The position numbers and the translations under genes were made by a program. A stretch of DNA of 64,000 bases, from NCBI RefSeq assembly GCF_002979455.1, contig NZ_PCOU01000008.1, forward strand, positions 50,607 through 114,606, in the 5' to 3' direction. The DNA comes from Chryseobacterium sp. MYb7. GTDB lineage: Bacteria; Bacteroidota; Bacteroidia; Flavobacteriales; Weeksellaceae. This document shows positions 7,795 to 16,507 of this stretch, one piece after another. The stretch's first letter is position 1, and each line of letters starts with the position of its first letter. The notes under the pieces were generated by a model. The model worked only from the letters and a program-made list of their open reading frames with translations. It did not search any database and was not told where the DNA came from.

Positions 7795-7920
7795 CATACC
7801 AATAGCTCCCCCTAGCACCTTTACTACGGTTTATGTCTTGTTATGTTATTATTAAAATTAGGGATTGAAAAAGAGTAGTTTCAGCAGCTTATATGTACAC
7901 TCTAAGCAAACTGTCAACTG
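7795..7920. repeat. Recurrent intergenic block, copy 3
   Basis: The gap between the DUF5131 and excisionase-like genes shows the same order of short strings as 6820-6985: an ATACCAATAGCT-like string, a GGTTTATGTCTTGTT string near 7840, then TCTAAGCAAACTGTC (7901-7915). The resemblance is by eye and needs an alignment. A shorter related string, GGGCATAACGGTATAAAC, is at 8278-8295. Confidence 0.4.
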
Positions 7921-7956
7921 ATTGATCGCAAGAGTTGGATCTTGCAATAAGAAAAA

Positions 7957-8220
7957 TTAAGAAGCTAACTTCAATTTGGAAAGTATTTCCTCTCTGGTAT
8001 AATATACTCTCCCTCCAAATGTGATTGGAACTAAAACCCCGCTTTTTGACCAATTGTTTAATGTTCCAGGTGAAACACCGAAATACTCCGCTGCTTCGTT
8101 TCTTGTCATTATTTCTTTGCCTTCTGACTTACATATTTCTGCCAGTTTACTCTCAAATTGATTTAATTTGTCCTCAATTAAATCTTCAATTTTTTTAAAA
8201 AAATCTTTGAAAAATTCCAT
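7957..8220 (-). CDS. Excisionase-like HTH_17 DNA-binding protein
   Basis: 87 residues from the ATG at 8218-8220. The frame is open to an upstream ATG at 8265, but a promoter -7 element (TATCTTTG on the minus strand, 8248-8255) lies downstream of that codon, so the shorter start is preferred. The N-terminal part is a charged amphipathic helix. The C-terminal 50 residues (MTRNEAAEYFGVSPGTLNNW, then GRVYYTREEILSKL) form a winged MerR/Xis-like domain. Near an integrase, such proteins usually act as excisionases or element regulators. Confidence 0.75.
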   Translation of the reverse strand: MEFFKDFFKKIEDLIEDKLNQFESKLAEICKSEGKEIMTRNEAAEYFGVSPGTLNNWSKSGVLVPITFGGRVYYTREEILSKLKLAS

Positions 8221-8306
8221 ATCTCTATTCTTATTTTTAATTATACACAAAGATATTTCATTCATTCTTCATACTGTGGGCATAACGGTATAAACAGAGT
8301 ATAGAA

Positions 8307-9278
8307 TTAATCTTGTTCAATTAGTTGTAATAATTTTTGATATTTTTCCTTAAAAAATGGGGCTATTGGTTTCTTTTGTTCTGTAAAATCATGATAAATC
8401 AATTCTACATATTTAAAATTATCTTTGTGAAAAATATTGTTCTTAGGTGCAAAATCATTTAAAGTTTGCCTTATATAAGATGAAAAAGAGTTATGCTTAA
8501 AACCAAAATATTTGGAATACTGAATCGAAAACTCATTAGCATTATCAAATTGTACACCATCATACATTAAAAGTTTAACATCTTTGCCCTGTAATATGGA
8601 AAAAGTACCATTAGCAAACAAACACCCAAATTTATATAAATCAGTATTTCTTAGCCTATTACTTTTTATTTCTTCCACATCTATAATCCTATTTAAACCA
8701 TATTTGTCCAATAATTCAGGGAAAATAAACTCATATTCTGATCGCAAACTATCAAACAGTTCTTTATTAAATATTTTAAATGAACCACAAACTGTCTTGC
8801 GAATGGCATCACAACCCGAAGTTTGCATGAACTCTTCTAAAAAATATTCAGAAAAATTAAGCTCCTGTAATAATGACTGAAAAAACATTTTAGACTGGGT
8901 ATCTGATAATCCTGCAAACTGTTCTCTAACGGATAAAAGAAACTCATTGAGAAAAGTCTCATTTATGAATGTCAAAAAAGCATAATCCCATTCCTTAAAA
9001 TCGAAATCATCTGAAAAATCTTCATAATTCAATGATGAATAATTTCCTTCAATTTCATCATTTAAAAAGTAAAAATCATATTTTGGTGATTGTTCAAATT
9101 CTTCTTTTGTAATAACTATTTTTTGAATTTCTTCAGGAGTATGCTCTAAGCAATAATAAATTCTTTCTATCTGCTTATCACTCGTAGGAATTAAGTCTCC
9201 AAAACGTAAAATGACATCATCCAATAAATACTCACTTCTAATAAGTAAGTCATTATACTTTATATTACTAAACTTCAT
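8307..9278 (-). CDS. Hypothetical protein, unknown function
   Basis: 323 residues, acidic and rich in Phe/Tyr/Asp/Glu, with no signal peptide, membrane segment or motif I recognise. The N-terminal half (YDFYFLNDEIEGNYSSLNYE) is very acidic. The gene ends 86 nt before the excisionase-like start and begins 4 nt after the integrase stop, so it is probably co-transcribed with the integrase. It could be an element maintenance, immunity or defence gene. The intact length suggests a functional gene. Confidence 0.55.
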   Translation of the reverse strand: MKFSNIKYNDLLIRSEYLLDDVILRFGDLIPTSDKQIERIYYCLEHTPEEIQKIVITKEEFEQSPKYDFYFLNDEIEGNYSSLNYEDFSDDFDFKEWDYAFLTFINETFLNEFLLSVREQFAGLSDTQSKMFFQSLLQELNFSEYFLEEFMQTSGCDAIRKTVCGSFKIFNKELFDSLRSEYEFIFPELLDKYGLNRIIDVEEIKSNRLRNTDLYKFGCLFANGTFSILQGKDVKLLMYDGVQFDNANEFSIQYSKYFGFKHNSFSSYIRQTLNDFAPKNNIFHKDNFKYVELIYHDFTEQKKPIAPFFKEKYQKLLQLIEQD

Positions 9279-9282
9279 TATG

Positions 9283-10752
9283 TTAAGATGCTGATTTATT
9301 AATATTTATATCAATTATCTTTCCTATTTGTTCCAAGTCTCCACTCTCATATAATTCTTTCATCATCTGCATTTGACTTTTCAGCTCTTCAATTTGTTTT
9401 GCCTGTAAATCTACCTTTTGAAGTTTCTCACTCCTCTGTTTGATACTTTCCTGTCTAATCTGCTCATGCTCAAATGTTGGTCTGAAATAAATCTTAAACG
9501 TGCTTTCATTGGTATGACCTGTGTACTGCCATATCTCCAATAAGTCCCACCCCTCAATATATCGGTTTGTGCAAAAACTCCTCCTAGAATCATGAAAAGC
9601 AACTTTATCAGCAAAATTGATATTTTCAAACACAACTCCTTCATGGGTTGGTCTTTCACGAACAATTATTTTTTCACTAAAATAGGGAATTGCCTTAAAC
9701 AGTTCTTTCAAATATATATTCGTATTCTGGTTAGAAACTGCAATACTTTTAATATCATTGTTATATTTGTTTAAAATTTCTTCTGTATATCCGAAAAGTG
9801 GAAAGCTTACGGTCTTATAATTATCGGTACGGGAACCTTTATTCAATAAAATACTTATCGTTTTAGTATTGTGGTCGATATGTCCATTCTCAATTCTTTT
9901 TAGATCTCCAAATCTGAGTGAAGCATGGCAACCAAGAACAAATAAATCTCTTATTCTTTCCAATCTCGGTGAACTTGAAAAATCATATTCGTACAATATA
10001 TTGATCTCAGGTTCAGTCAAAACAGTGTGGAAACTTGGAGGAACTTTAATACTATATTCGTCTTGCATATAGCTTCTGTTATTTGTATAACCTTTTTCAA
10101 ATGCCCGTTTCTGTATTGCGGATAATCTTTTGATTCGGGTTCTGAGTGTGCTTAATTCTTTTACTCTTTCTGTATCAAGTAACCAGTTCTGGAACTCTAA
10201 ACACAGTACTTCATCGAATTTATCAATGTCAAGAAAAATATTATTATCAGTAGCAAAATCTTTTAAATCTCGATACATTACATTAAAAGACGATGCATAG
10301 GTTTTATGAGTAGGCTTTTGCCCCGATGTTATAGCACGATTGTTTTTAAGCTCACTCACTCGCATGAACTCTTGGAATACATCATCAAAAGATTTTTTGT
10401 TTTTCTGCACTGTGTTGAGTTCCTTCCCCTCCATTGCATTATCTACAATGGTTTTTAATTCTTCCTTTGTTGGTAAACGGTTGTAATGCTCATTAAAATT
10501 TTTATGAGTATCCACAATAGAAGTTTTGAACTTACTGAGTTTCTGATTGATTTCTCTTTTATCTGCACCAGAAGTGACCGTTTTAGAATCAACAGCCCAA
10601 TTATTTGGAGCAACTTTTAGACCTGTTGAAAAATCTACTTTCAAATCTTTAAACGAATATCTTCCCATAATTCGGGAGATTTCTTTTGTGGGTTCTTTCA
10701 GCCTGAAATTTACGCTTCCTGTTTCGTTGCTGTATTTCTTCACTACTGTCAT
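9283..10752 (-). CDS. Tyrosine-type site-specific integrase
   Basis: 489 residues from the ATG at 10750-10752. An in-frame upstream ATG at 10815 would add a hydrophobic stretch not seen in integrases, and a -7 element lies between the two codons. The N-terminus carries an arm-type/SAM-like region typical of Bacteroidota integrases (NFRLKEPTK, YSFKDLKVDFSTGLKV). The catalytic residues are visible: Arg in CHASLRFGDLKRI, HDSRRSF (H-x2-R), GHTNESTFKIYF with the second His and the nucleophilic Tyr. It ends in a coiled-coil-like tail. Being next to core genes, it marks the right end of the integrative element. Confidence 0.9.
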   Translation of the reverse strand: MTVVKKYSNETGSVNFRLKEPTKEISRIMGRYSFKDLKVDFSTGLKVAPNNWAVDSKTVTSGADKREINQKLSKFKTSIVDTHKNFNEHYNRLPTKEELKTIVDNAMEGKELNTVQKNKKSFDDVFQEFMRVSELKNNRAITSGQKPTHKTYASSFNVMYRDLKDFATDNNIFLDIDKFDEVLCLEFQNWLLDTERVKELSTLRTRIKRLSAIQKRAFEKGYTNNRSYMQDEYSIKVPPSFHTVLTEPEINILYEYDFSSSPRLERIRDLFVLGCHASLRFGDLKRIENGHIDHNTKTISILLNKGSRTDNYKTVSFPLFGYTEEILNKYNNDIKSIAVSNQNTNIYLKELFKAIPYFSEKIIVRERPTHEGVVFENINFADKVAFHDSRRSFCTNRYIEGWDLLEIWQYTGHTNESTFKIYFRPTFEHEQIRQESIKQRSEKLQKVDLQAKQIEELKSQMQMMKELYESGDLEQIGKIIDININKSAS

Positions 10753-10773
10753 AAAATAAAAAAATTCGTACAG

Positions 10774-10781
10774 CAAATATA
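10774..10781 (-). promoter_or_regulatory. -7 promoter element of the integrase gene
   Basis: TATATTTG on the minus strand matches TAnnTTTG. It lies 22 nt upstream of the ATG at 10752 and inside the longer reading frame, supporting the shorter start. A clear TTG -33 element at the right distance is not seen. Confidence 0.4.
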
Positions 10782-10947
10782 CGAATATTATAAACTTGGT
10801 CACTATTTTGGTCACTGTAAATTTTGAATCTATTTAAATTTATTTATACACAATAAAATTCAATCACTTATTAATGAGCATTTTGAAAGAACAAATAGAT
10901 TCAATGAAGTATAAATAAATACACAATGTTATTCCCTGTGGGTCTAC

Positions 10948-10980
10948 AAACCATCCTTTTTTAAGGGTGGTTTTCTTTTT
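10948..10980 (+). terminator. Orphan rho-independent terminator near the element/chromosome junction
   Basis: AAACCATCC and GGGTGGTTT form a 9-bp stem (one G-T pair) followed by a T-rich run. It is oriented for a plus-strand gene, but no plus-strand gene lies upstream. It may therefore belong to a chromosomal gene displaced when the element inserted. The rest of the 10753-11204 gap shows no gene, only AT-rich sequence and a -7-like TAAATTTG (11153-11160) for the next gene. Confidence 0.55.
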
Positions 10981-11204
10981 TTATAGCTTTCTTTTTTTTT
11001 CCACATTTCCAAAATTCTTAAAAAATGTCCTCATTATAGTTATTACTACAAGACATTTTGAATTACACCTTACATAAACAAGAAGACACCAAAAGGTGAC
11101 AAAACTCATAATAATCCCTTTCTCCAAAAGACTCTTTCGCATTAAAAAAAATTAAATTTGCAAGGTCACAAAAAACTAATACTAACTCAAAAAAACGACA
11201 CGAA

Positions 11205-12839
11205 ATGAGGAAACTTTATCTCGGTGCATTTACTTTATGCGCGACATTGAGTCTATCTGCTCAGGAAGTGGTGTGGCAGAAAGATATTAAATCCTCTACA
11301 CAGGATTTTCTAAGCCAAGTTACCACAACTATTGATCAACAGTATCTGATTACTGGGAGCTCAATTCAAAAAAACAAGAAACAAATTTCGGGAAGCGAAC
11401 AAAACAACGGTTACGATTTTCACTTAGTAAAACTAAACCAACAAGGCGAAGAAGTTTGGGAAAAGTATTTCGCAGGGCAAAATCATGATTATTTATCAGC
11501 TACAGTCGCAGCACAGGATGGTGGATTTCTTTTAGCCGGAACATCCTCATCAGGAAAAGGTCTTGATAAAAAAGAGGATTCCAAGGGTGGATCAGATATC
11601 TGGCTGATCAGAATCAATGAATTTGGAGATGAACTATGGCAAAAAACCTTGGGAACTTCATCCAATGAAGAAGCTAATGCAGTTATTCAAACTACGGATT
11701 TAGGTTTTTTTATTGCAGGATCTATCACCACTTTTCAGGATTCTAAAATAAGAGGTTATGGTTCAAAAGATGTCTGGATGATACGACTTGATAAGGACGG
11801 AAAAGAATTATCACAATTAATTTTAGGTGGAAAAGGGTTAGATGAAGTTGAAAAAATAATTCCAACGAAAGATGGTGGAGCATTACTGGGAATTTATTCA
11901 AGGAGTTCCGAGGTCCGTGTTTCGGGTTCTGAAAAAGGTTCCGAGATGCGAAGTGCAGGTTCTGTGTCAAACGTTCAAAACTCGAACCCCGCATCCCGAA
12001 CCTCAAAACAAACAGAAAACTTCGGTGAAGGCGACTACTGGATTGTCAAGCTAGACAAAAACGGAAAAGTAGAATGGGAAAAGAACTTTGGAGGAAAGGG
12101 AGATGATCATATAAGAACTTTAGCCTTAACATCAAACGGATTCATAATTGGTGGGGAATCAAGATCAGAAAGATCAGGAAATAAAACCGTAGATATTGAA
12201 GAGGGAACAGATCTTTGGCTTATTTCTTTGAACGAAAGAGGAGATGAACAGTGGCAAAAATCTTACAATTTCAAGAATCGTGATGTCTTAATGGGAATGA
12301 GCATTCTCCATTCTGCTGACGATAATTCTTCAAAAGGTATTCTACTAGGAGGATATACTCAGGCAGAAGGAAGAATAGAGAAAAATGATGAAAAATTCTG
12401 GATACTTTATCTTGACCATAATGGCCATGAACAATGGAGAAAATATTTGGATGGAAGTTCAAAACAAGAAAGGTTATCCGATTTAAAATTGAACAGAGAT
12501 GGTTCAATTGTCCTGGCCGGAACCAGCACAGAAGAAACAGGCAAAGAAAATTGGAAAATCGTAAAGCTAGGAGATAAGAACATTGATCAGTTAATTGAAA
12601 AATATGATATCAAAATTTATCCTAATCCAGTCGCAGATTATGCCTATGTAGAAATTGGCTTTGATTTTAAAGAAGCAGATATTCTAGTGTATGATATGAG
12701 CGGAAGACAGCTTCAAAGTATGAAAACCACCAATAGAGTGACAAAGATCAATACACAAAATCTAATACAAGGAGCTTATTTAGTCACTATAAAAACTAAT
12801 AATAACAAAGCAGCAAACGCAAAACTAATCAAGAAATAA
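11205..12839 (+). CDS. Secreted propeller-like protein with T9SS C-terminal sorting tail
   Basis: 544 residues. The signal peptide MRKLYLGAFTLCATLSLSAQ is followed by about seven repeats of the kind SDIWLIRINEFGDELWQKTL...GFFIAG, a propeller-like repeat common in secreted Bacteroidota proteins. The C-terminal 75 residues (IKIYPNPVADYAYVEI, then LVYDMSGRQLQ, GAYLVTI) are the Por secretion system type A sorting domain, so it should be exported and surface-attached or released by T9SS. Residues about 231-269 interrupt a repeat with a Ser-rich insert that looks like a repeat element (see 11895-12012). It lies 3 nt upstream of the Rhs-type pair. Confidence 0.8.
   Translation: MRKLYLGAFTLCATLSLSAQEVVWQKDIKSSTQDFLSQVTTTIDQQYLITGSSIQKNKKQISGSEQNNGYDFHLVKLNQQGEEVWEKYFAGQNHDYLSATVAAQDGGFLLAGTSSSGKGLDKKEDSKGGSDIWLIRINEFGDELWQKTLGTSSNEEANAVIQTTDLGFFIAGSITTFQDSKIRGYGSKDVWMIRLDKDGKELSQLILGGKGLDEVEKIIPTKDGGALLGIYSRSSEVRVSGSEKGSEMRSAGSVSNVQNSNPASRTSKQTENFGEGDYWIVKLDKNGKVEWEKNFGGKGDDHIRTLALTSNGFIIGGESRSERSGNKTVDIEEGTDLWLISLNERGDEQWQKSYNFKNRDVLMGMSILHSADDNSSKGILLGGYTQAEGRIEKNDEKFWILYLDHNGHEQWRKYLDGSSKQERLSDLKLNRDGSIVLAGTSTEETGKENWKIVKLGDKNIDQLIEKYDIKIYPNPVADYAYVEIGFDFKEADILVYDMSGRQLQSMKTTNRVTKINTQNLIQGAYLVTIKTNNNKAANAKLIKK
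11895..12012. repeat. Palindromic repeat element inserted in frame inside a CDS
   Basis: The stretch has imperfect inverted arms: GGTTCCGAGATGCGAAGTGC-type strings on the left, and CGAACCCCGCATCCCGAACC on the right. It is clearly more GC-rich than its surroundings. It codes for a Ser/Gly-rich insert absent from the other repeats of the protein. Similar TTCGGGTTC/GAACCCGAA strings are typical of intergenic palindromes in this genus, from memory. Confidence 0.5.
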
Positions 12840-12842
12840 ACT

Positions 12843-15800
12843 ATGAAATATAAAGTTTTAATACTATTACTTTTTTTTAAGGTGATAATCATTGAAGCCC
12901 AATTTGCCCCATTTTCTGAAGGACAAAGATACCATGCTCCTGATTTATTCAGAAAACCTGAAGTATCTTCATTAGGGACATATGGCGATACTGAGGTAAA
13001 CATCTCAGAAGGCAAGCCCAATATCAATATCAATTTATATACAATCAAAGTTGATTCAGAAAATGCTTTTGATATCAGTCTGAGTTATGATATAGCTGCC
13101 AACAAACCGGACAATGTACCCTCATGGACAGGACTTGGTTGGAACCTCAGCAGTTCTGGTTCTATTACAAGAAGCCTGAGAGGAGAAGTGGATGAAGTTA
13201 ACGGAGAAGCTTATTATTTTAATACTGGTAATTATTTAGGTGCTGGTGATTGGGATTCATATGGTAAAATGCAAACTTATATTGAAAAAAGTAAGCATGT
13301 GGAAAAAACAGCTTCTCCAGATATCTTTTATTTTTCTGTGGGTAGTCTTCATGGAAAATTTTTTAAAAATCATCAAGGAAACTGGATTGTTAGCTGTAAT
13401 GAACAGGATGTTATAGTTTCTGATATTTTAAGAAATAACGATTTAGGTATGCAGAGTTTCATATATTCCTTTACAATAACAGATAGCAGAGGAAATATAT
13501 ATACATTTGGAGGAAGTCCTGAATCTATAGAAAGATACAGGCTAAGAAAGAAATACATTCTAGATTCAGAATTCTATGATTATGTTAAAAACTGGCATTT
13601 AACCAGTATAACATACAATTCTAATAAAAGGATTAATTTCAGTTATAATCAGGCTGGAAGAATATACAATAAACAGATATTTGGTAACTACAAAAGACAT
13701 TCATTTAAGAATTGGAATGGATACACAGGATGTGCCTATAATATAAGTCAGCATGATTGCTTTAGGCTTGCCGCATTCGAAGAGGGTGATGTTTCTTATT
13801 TAAGTAAAATTACCTTTGATTCCGGAGAGATTACTTTTAATAGATCAATAGCCAACAATTTAGAGTTTAAAATGAATGGGGCTACTATTGACAGAAACGA
13901 CATAAGGCCTGATAATAGCTATTACAATAGTAAACACAGATATAAGCTTGAAAGCATCATCATCAATTACAAAAATGTCAATGTAGACAAAATTTTCTTT
14001 AATTATAATGAGGATCCGTCAAAGCGTTTAAAATTACAGGCTCTTGCAATAGGAAAAGATCCATTGACAGCCAAGAAGTATGCATTTGAATACAATCCTA
14101 ATCTATTTCCTGATTTTCATAGTAATAATATTGACCACTGGGGGTATTTTAATAATAGATACTTCAATACATATTCAATAGATATGATGAATTTTGCGCA
14201 AGTTAATGACACTTATTACCAATCCAGAGAACCAAATTTTCAGCTTAATGAAATTTTGGAGAAAATAATTTACCCAACAAGTGGCTATTCAAAATTCATT
14301 TATGAACCTCATACCTATTCTAAAGCAATTGACTACAATAATGGCTTCTATGTAAGCAACACTTCAAATAATACAACAGGAGGCTTCAGGGTTAAAGAAA
14401 TTATTGATTTTGATGGGAATCTGGAAAAAAAGAAGCAGTATTTTTATATAAATGATTATTTTGGAGGCAACACTCAGTCCAGCGGTACAGTAGGAAGAAT
14501 TCAAAACTATTCATCCGGAAGTGTTATTATGCAGGAGCTATCTTCTTCCAATGTTTTCAATTCTACCAATAATTCTCATATTGTATATTCTAAAGTATAT
14601 GAAAAACTATCAAATGGAGGTGTTACAGAATATACATTTACAAATCAGGATAATGGTTATATAGATTCAAAAGCCAGCAATTTTCTAACAGGATGTGCAT
14701 TTACTCGCGGATTTGCAGGTCCAAATGGAAATGGCGCAATAAGCTGGGCGGGTGCTGCTATAGAATATTATACCCCTTCTTCCACATTTTACAAAGAATA
14801 TAATTCTTTAGAGAATGAAAGAGCAAAGATATTATCGAAAACAGAGTTTGACAATACCGGGAAAAAACTTACAAAAAACACGTATCAATATTCTGATGAC
14901 CCACAAAGGTTTGAAAAGTACGGAAGATTTTTAAGTCTTGAAATCGGCGACTATGGAATATTTAGTGAAATAGCTCCTGCCGGCACTCCTCAGGCTGACC
15001 AAAGATACCTTACTTCATTGGCTAAGGTAGCAGCTTACAGAATATATTTTTACAATCACTATCTAAAATCTGAAAGTAGTACGGTTTATAATGGAAACAA
15101 TGAATCTACTACTACAAAGAAATATTTTTATAATGGAGCACTTCACAATCAACTTACCAGTGAAGAAACAACTCTTCCTGATAATTCAACAAAGAAAACC
15201 ACATTTCAATATGCTACAGATTTAAGACACGGTAATCAGCCGGTACAACACTTACCTCCTTATCGTTCAATACCTTATATGATTATTAACAATATGTTAG
15301 GTATTCCTTTGATTACCTCTTTGTATAAAGATAATGTCTTACAGAAAAGAGATCAGATTTTCTATGAAATTACCCCTGAGAGTACGTCTGTTATTTTACC
15401 TAAAACCAAATTATCTTACTCAGATGATAAAACAGTCATGACACCAGGCTACGGGTATCCTTCAATTCCAGTGCCTGCACCATCACCCGCCAATACAGAT
15501 ATGGAGATCAGCTATGATAAATATGACAATAAAGGAAATTTGCTACAATATACTTTAAAAGATAATATTCCCGTAACCTTACTCTGGGGATATGGACAAA
15601 CTCAGCCTATAGCTAAAATTGAAGGAATAACTTATTCCGAATTAGCAACTAAACTTAATTTCCAGAATACCAATTCCGGATATACAACACTGCCAATAGT
15701 AATAAGTTCAGATTCAGATACAAGTGCCAATTATGAAAAGCAGACATTGATTCCTGAATTAGATAATTTCAGAAAAAATCCGACATTGAAAGATTATCCG

Positions 15801-16502
15801 GTTTCTACTTATACTTATGATCCTTTAATAGGTATTACAAGCATCACTCCTCCTTCAGGAATCAGAGAATACTATATTTATGACTCTGCTAACAAACTGG
15901 AAAAAATTGTAGATATCAATAATAAGATTGTAAAAGAGTACACCTATAATTACAGCAGCAAACTTTCATCTTACCAAAGCGCTCCAAGGAGTCAGACTTT
16001 TACGAGAAACAACTGTACTTATCTGCAAAATCCTGGAAATTACACATATAACCTTCCACAAGGTGCTTTTATTTCATATTTCAGCCAGATTGATGCCGAT
16101 CAAATGGCACAGAATGAACTGAATTATAATGGTCAAAATTTAGCTAATATTAATGCAGTTTGTGAAACTAAACCATTCGATTGTACTGTAAACACAGATT
16201 TTAATGTATGGAACAATTCTTCAACTTTTTTTAATAAAGTAACTAATAACAATTACTCAAGTTATCTTGTTACCATAGCATTCAACACAAAAAATTATAA
16301 TTGGGGAAATTTCGGAACCAGAGTTAAAATTGGAAGAATCAACGGAATGTGTCGTCCGCAATTCTCAAAGCATATTTTTGCTTTTCCATGGAGTATTGAT
16401 GTAGAAAGTAATGGTGATATTTATGCAAGCCTTTTTTCTGCAACAACTTCTTATAACCCTAATTCTGATCTTATTATACACTTTGCTGTCCCATTTAACT
16501 AG
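12843..16502 (+). CDS. Large secreted Rhs-associated protein with C-terminal DUF5977-like segment
   Basis: 1219 residues. Signal peptide at 1-19, ending IIIEAQ. The N-terminus (APDLFRKPEVSSLGTYGDTE, then SWTGLGWNLSSSGSITRS) is the conserved start of Bacteroidota proteins found just before Rhs/YD-repeat genes. The middle has many aromatic beta-strand repeats of YD type (KTTFQYATD, YDKYDNKGNLL, TYTYDPLIGIT, YYIYDSANKLEKI). Near residue 1070-1105, a QIDADQMAQNELNYNGQNLA segment matches the DUF5977 pattern. The likely product is a beta-cage shell partner of the next gene. It is separated from its neighbours by 3 and 5 nt, so the three form one operon. Confidence 0.75.
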   Translation: MKYKVLILLLFFKVIIIEAQFAPFSEGQRYHAPDLFRKPEVSSLGTYGDTEVNISEGKPNININLYTIKVDSENAFDISLSYDIAANKPDNVPSWTGLGWNLSSSGSITRSLRGEVDEVNGEAYYFNTGNYLGAGDWDSYGKMQTYIEKSKHVEKTASPDIFYFSVGSLHGKFFKNHQGNWIVSCNEQDVIVSDILRNNDLGMQSFIYSFTITDSRGNIYTFGGSPESIERYRLRKKYILDSEFYDYVKNWHLTSITYNSNKRINFSYNQAGRIYNKQIFGNYKRHSFKNWNGYTGCAYNISQHDCFRLAAFEEGDVSYLSKITFDSGEITFNRSIANNLEFKMNGATIDRNDIRPDNSYYNSKHRYKLESIIINYKNVNVDKIFFNYNEDPSKRLKLQALAIGKDPLTAKKYAFEYNPNLFPDFHSNNIDHWGYFNNRYFNTYSIDMMNFAQVNDTYYQSREPNFQLNEILEKIIYPTSGYSKFIYEPHTYSKAIDYNNGFYVSNTSNNTTGGFRVKEIIDFDGNLEKKKQYFYINDYFGGNTQSSGTVGRIQNYSSGSVIMQELSSSNVFNSTNNSHIVYSKVYEKLSNGGVTEYTFTNQDNGYIDSKASNFLTGCAFTRGFAGPNGNGAISWAGAAIEYYTPSSTFYKEYNSLENERAKILSKTEFDNTGKKLTKNTYQYSDDPQRFEKYGRFLSLEIGDYGIFSEIAPAGTPQADQRYLTSLAKVAAYRIYFYNHYLKSESSTVYNGNNESTTTKKYFYNGALHNQLTSEETTLPDNSTKKTTFQYATDLRHGNQPVQHLPPYRSIPYMIINNMLGIPLITSLYKDNVLQKRDQIFYEITPESTSVILPKTKLSYSDDKTVMTPGYGYPSIPVPAPSPANTDMEISYDKYDNKGNLLQYTLKDNIPVTLLWGYGQTQPIAKIEGITYSELATKLNFQNTNSGYTTLPIVISSDSDTSANYEKQTLIPELDNFRKNPTLKDYPVSTYTYDPLIGITSITPPSGIREYYIYDSANKLEKIVDINNKIVKEYTYNYSSKLSSYQSAPRSQTFTRNNCTYLQNPGNYTYNLPQGAFISYFSQIDADQMAQNELNYNGQNLANINAVCETKPFDCTVNTDFNVWNNSSTFFNKVTNNNYSSYLVTIAFNTKNYNWGNFGTRVKIGRINGMCRPQFSKHIFAFPWSIDVESNGDIYASLFSATTSYNPNSDLIIHFAVPFN

Positions 16503-16507
16503 TAACC

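Noticed and set aside
10753..10815. Upstream start of the integrase
   Set aside because: It would add a hydrophobic N-terminus not seen in integrases and lies upstream of a -7 promoter element; the ATG at 10752 is preferred.
10931..10950. 3' end of a tRNA gene as the attachment site
   Set aside because: ATTCCCTGTGGGTCTACA resembles a T-arm end, but no matching acceptor, D-arm or anticodon arm is seen.
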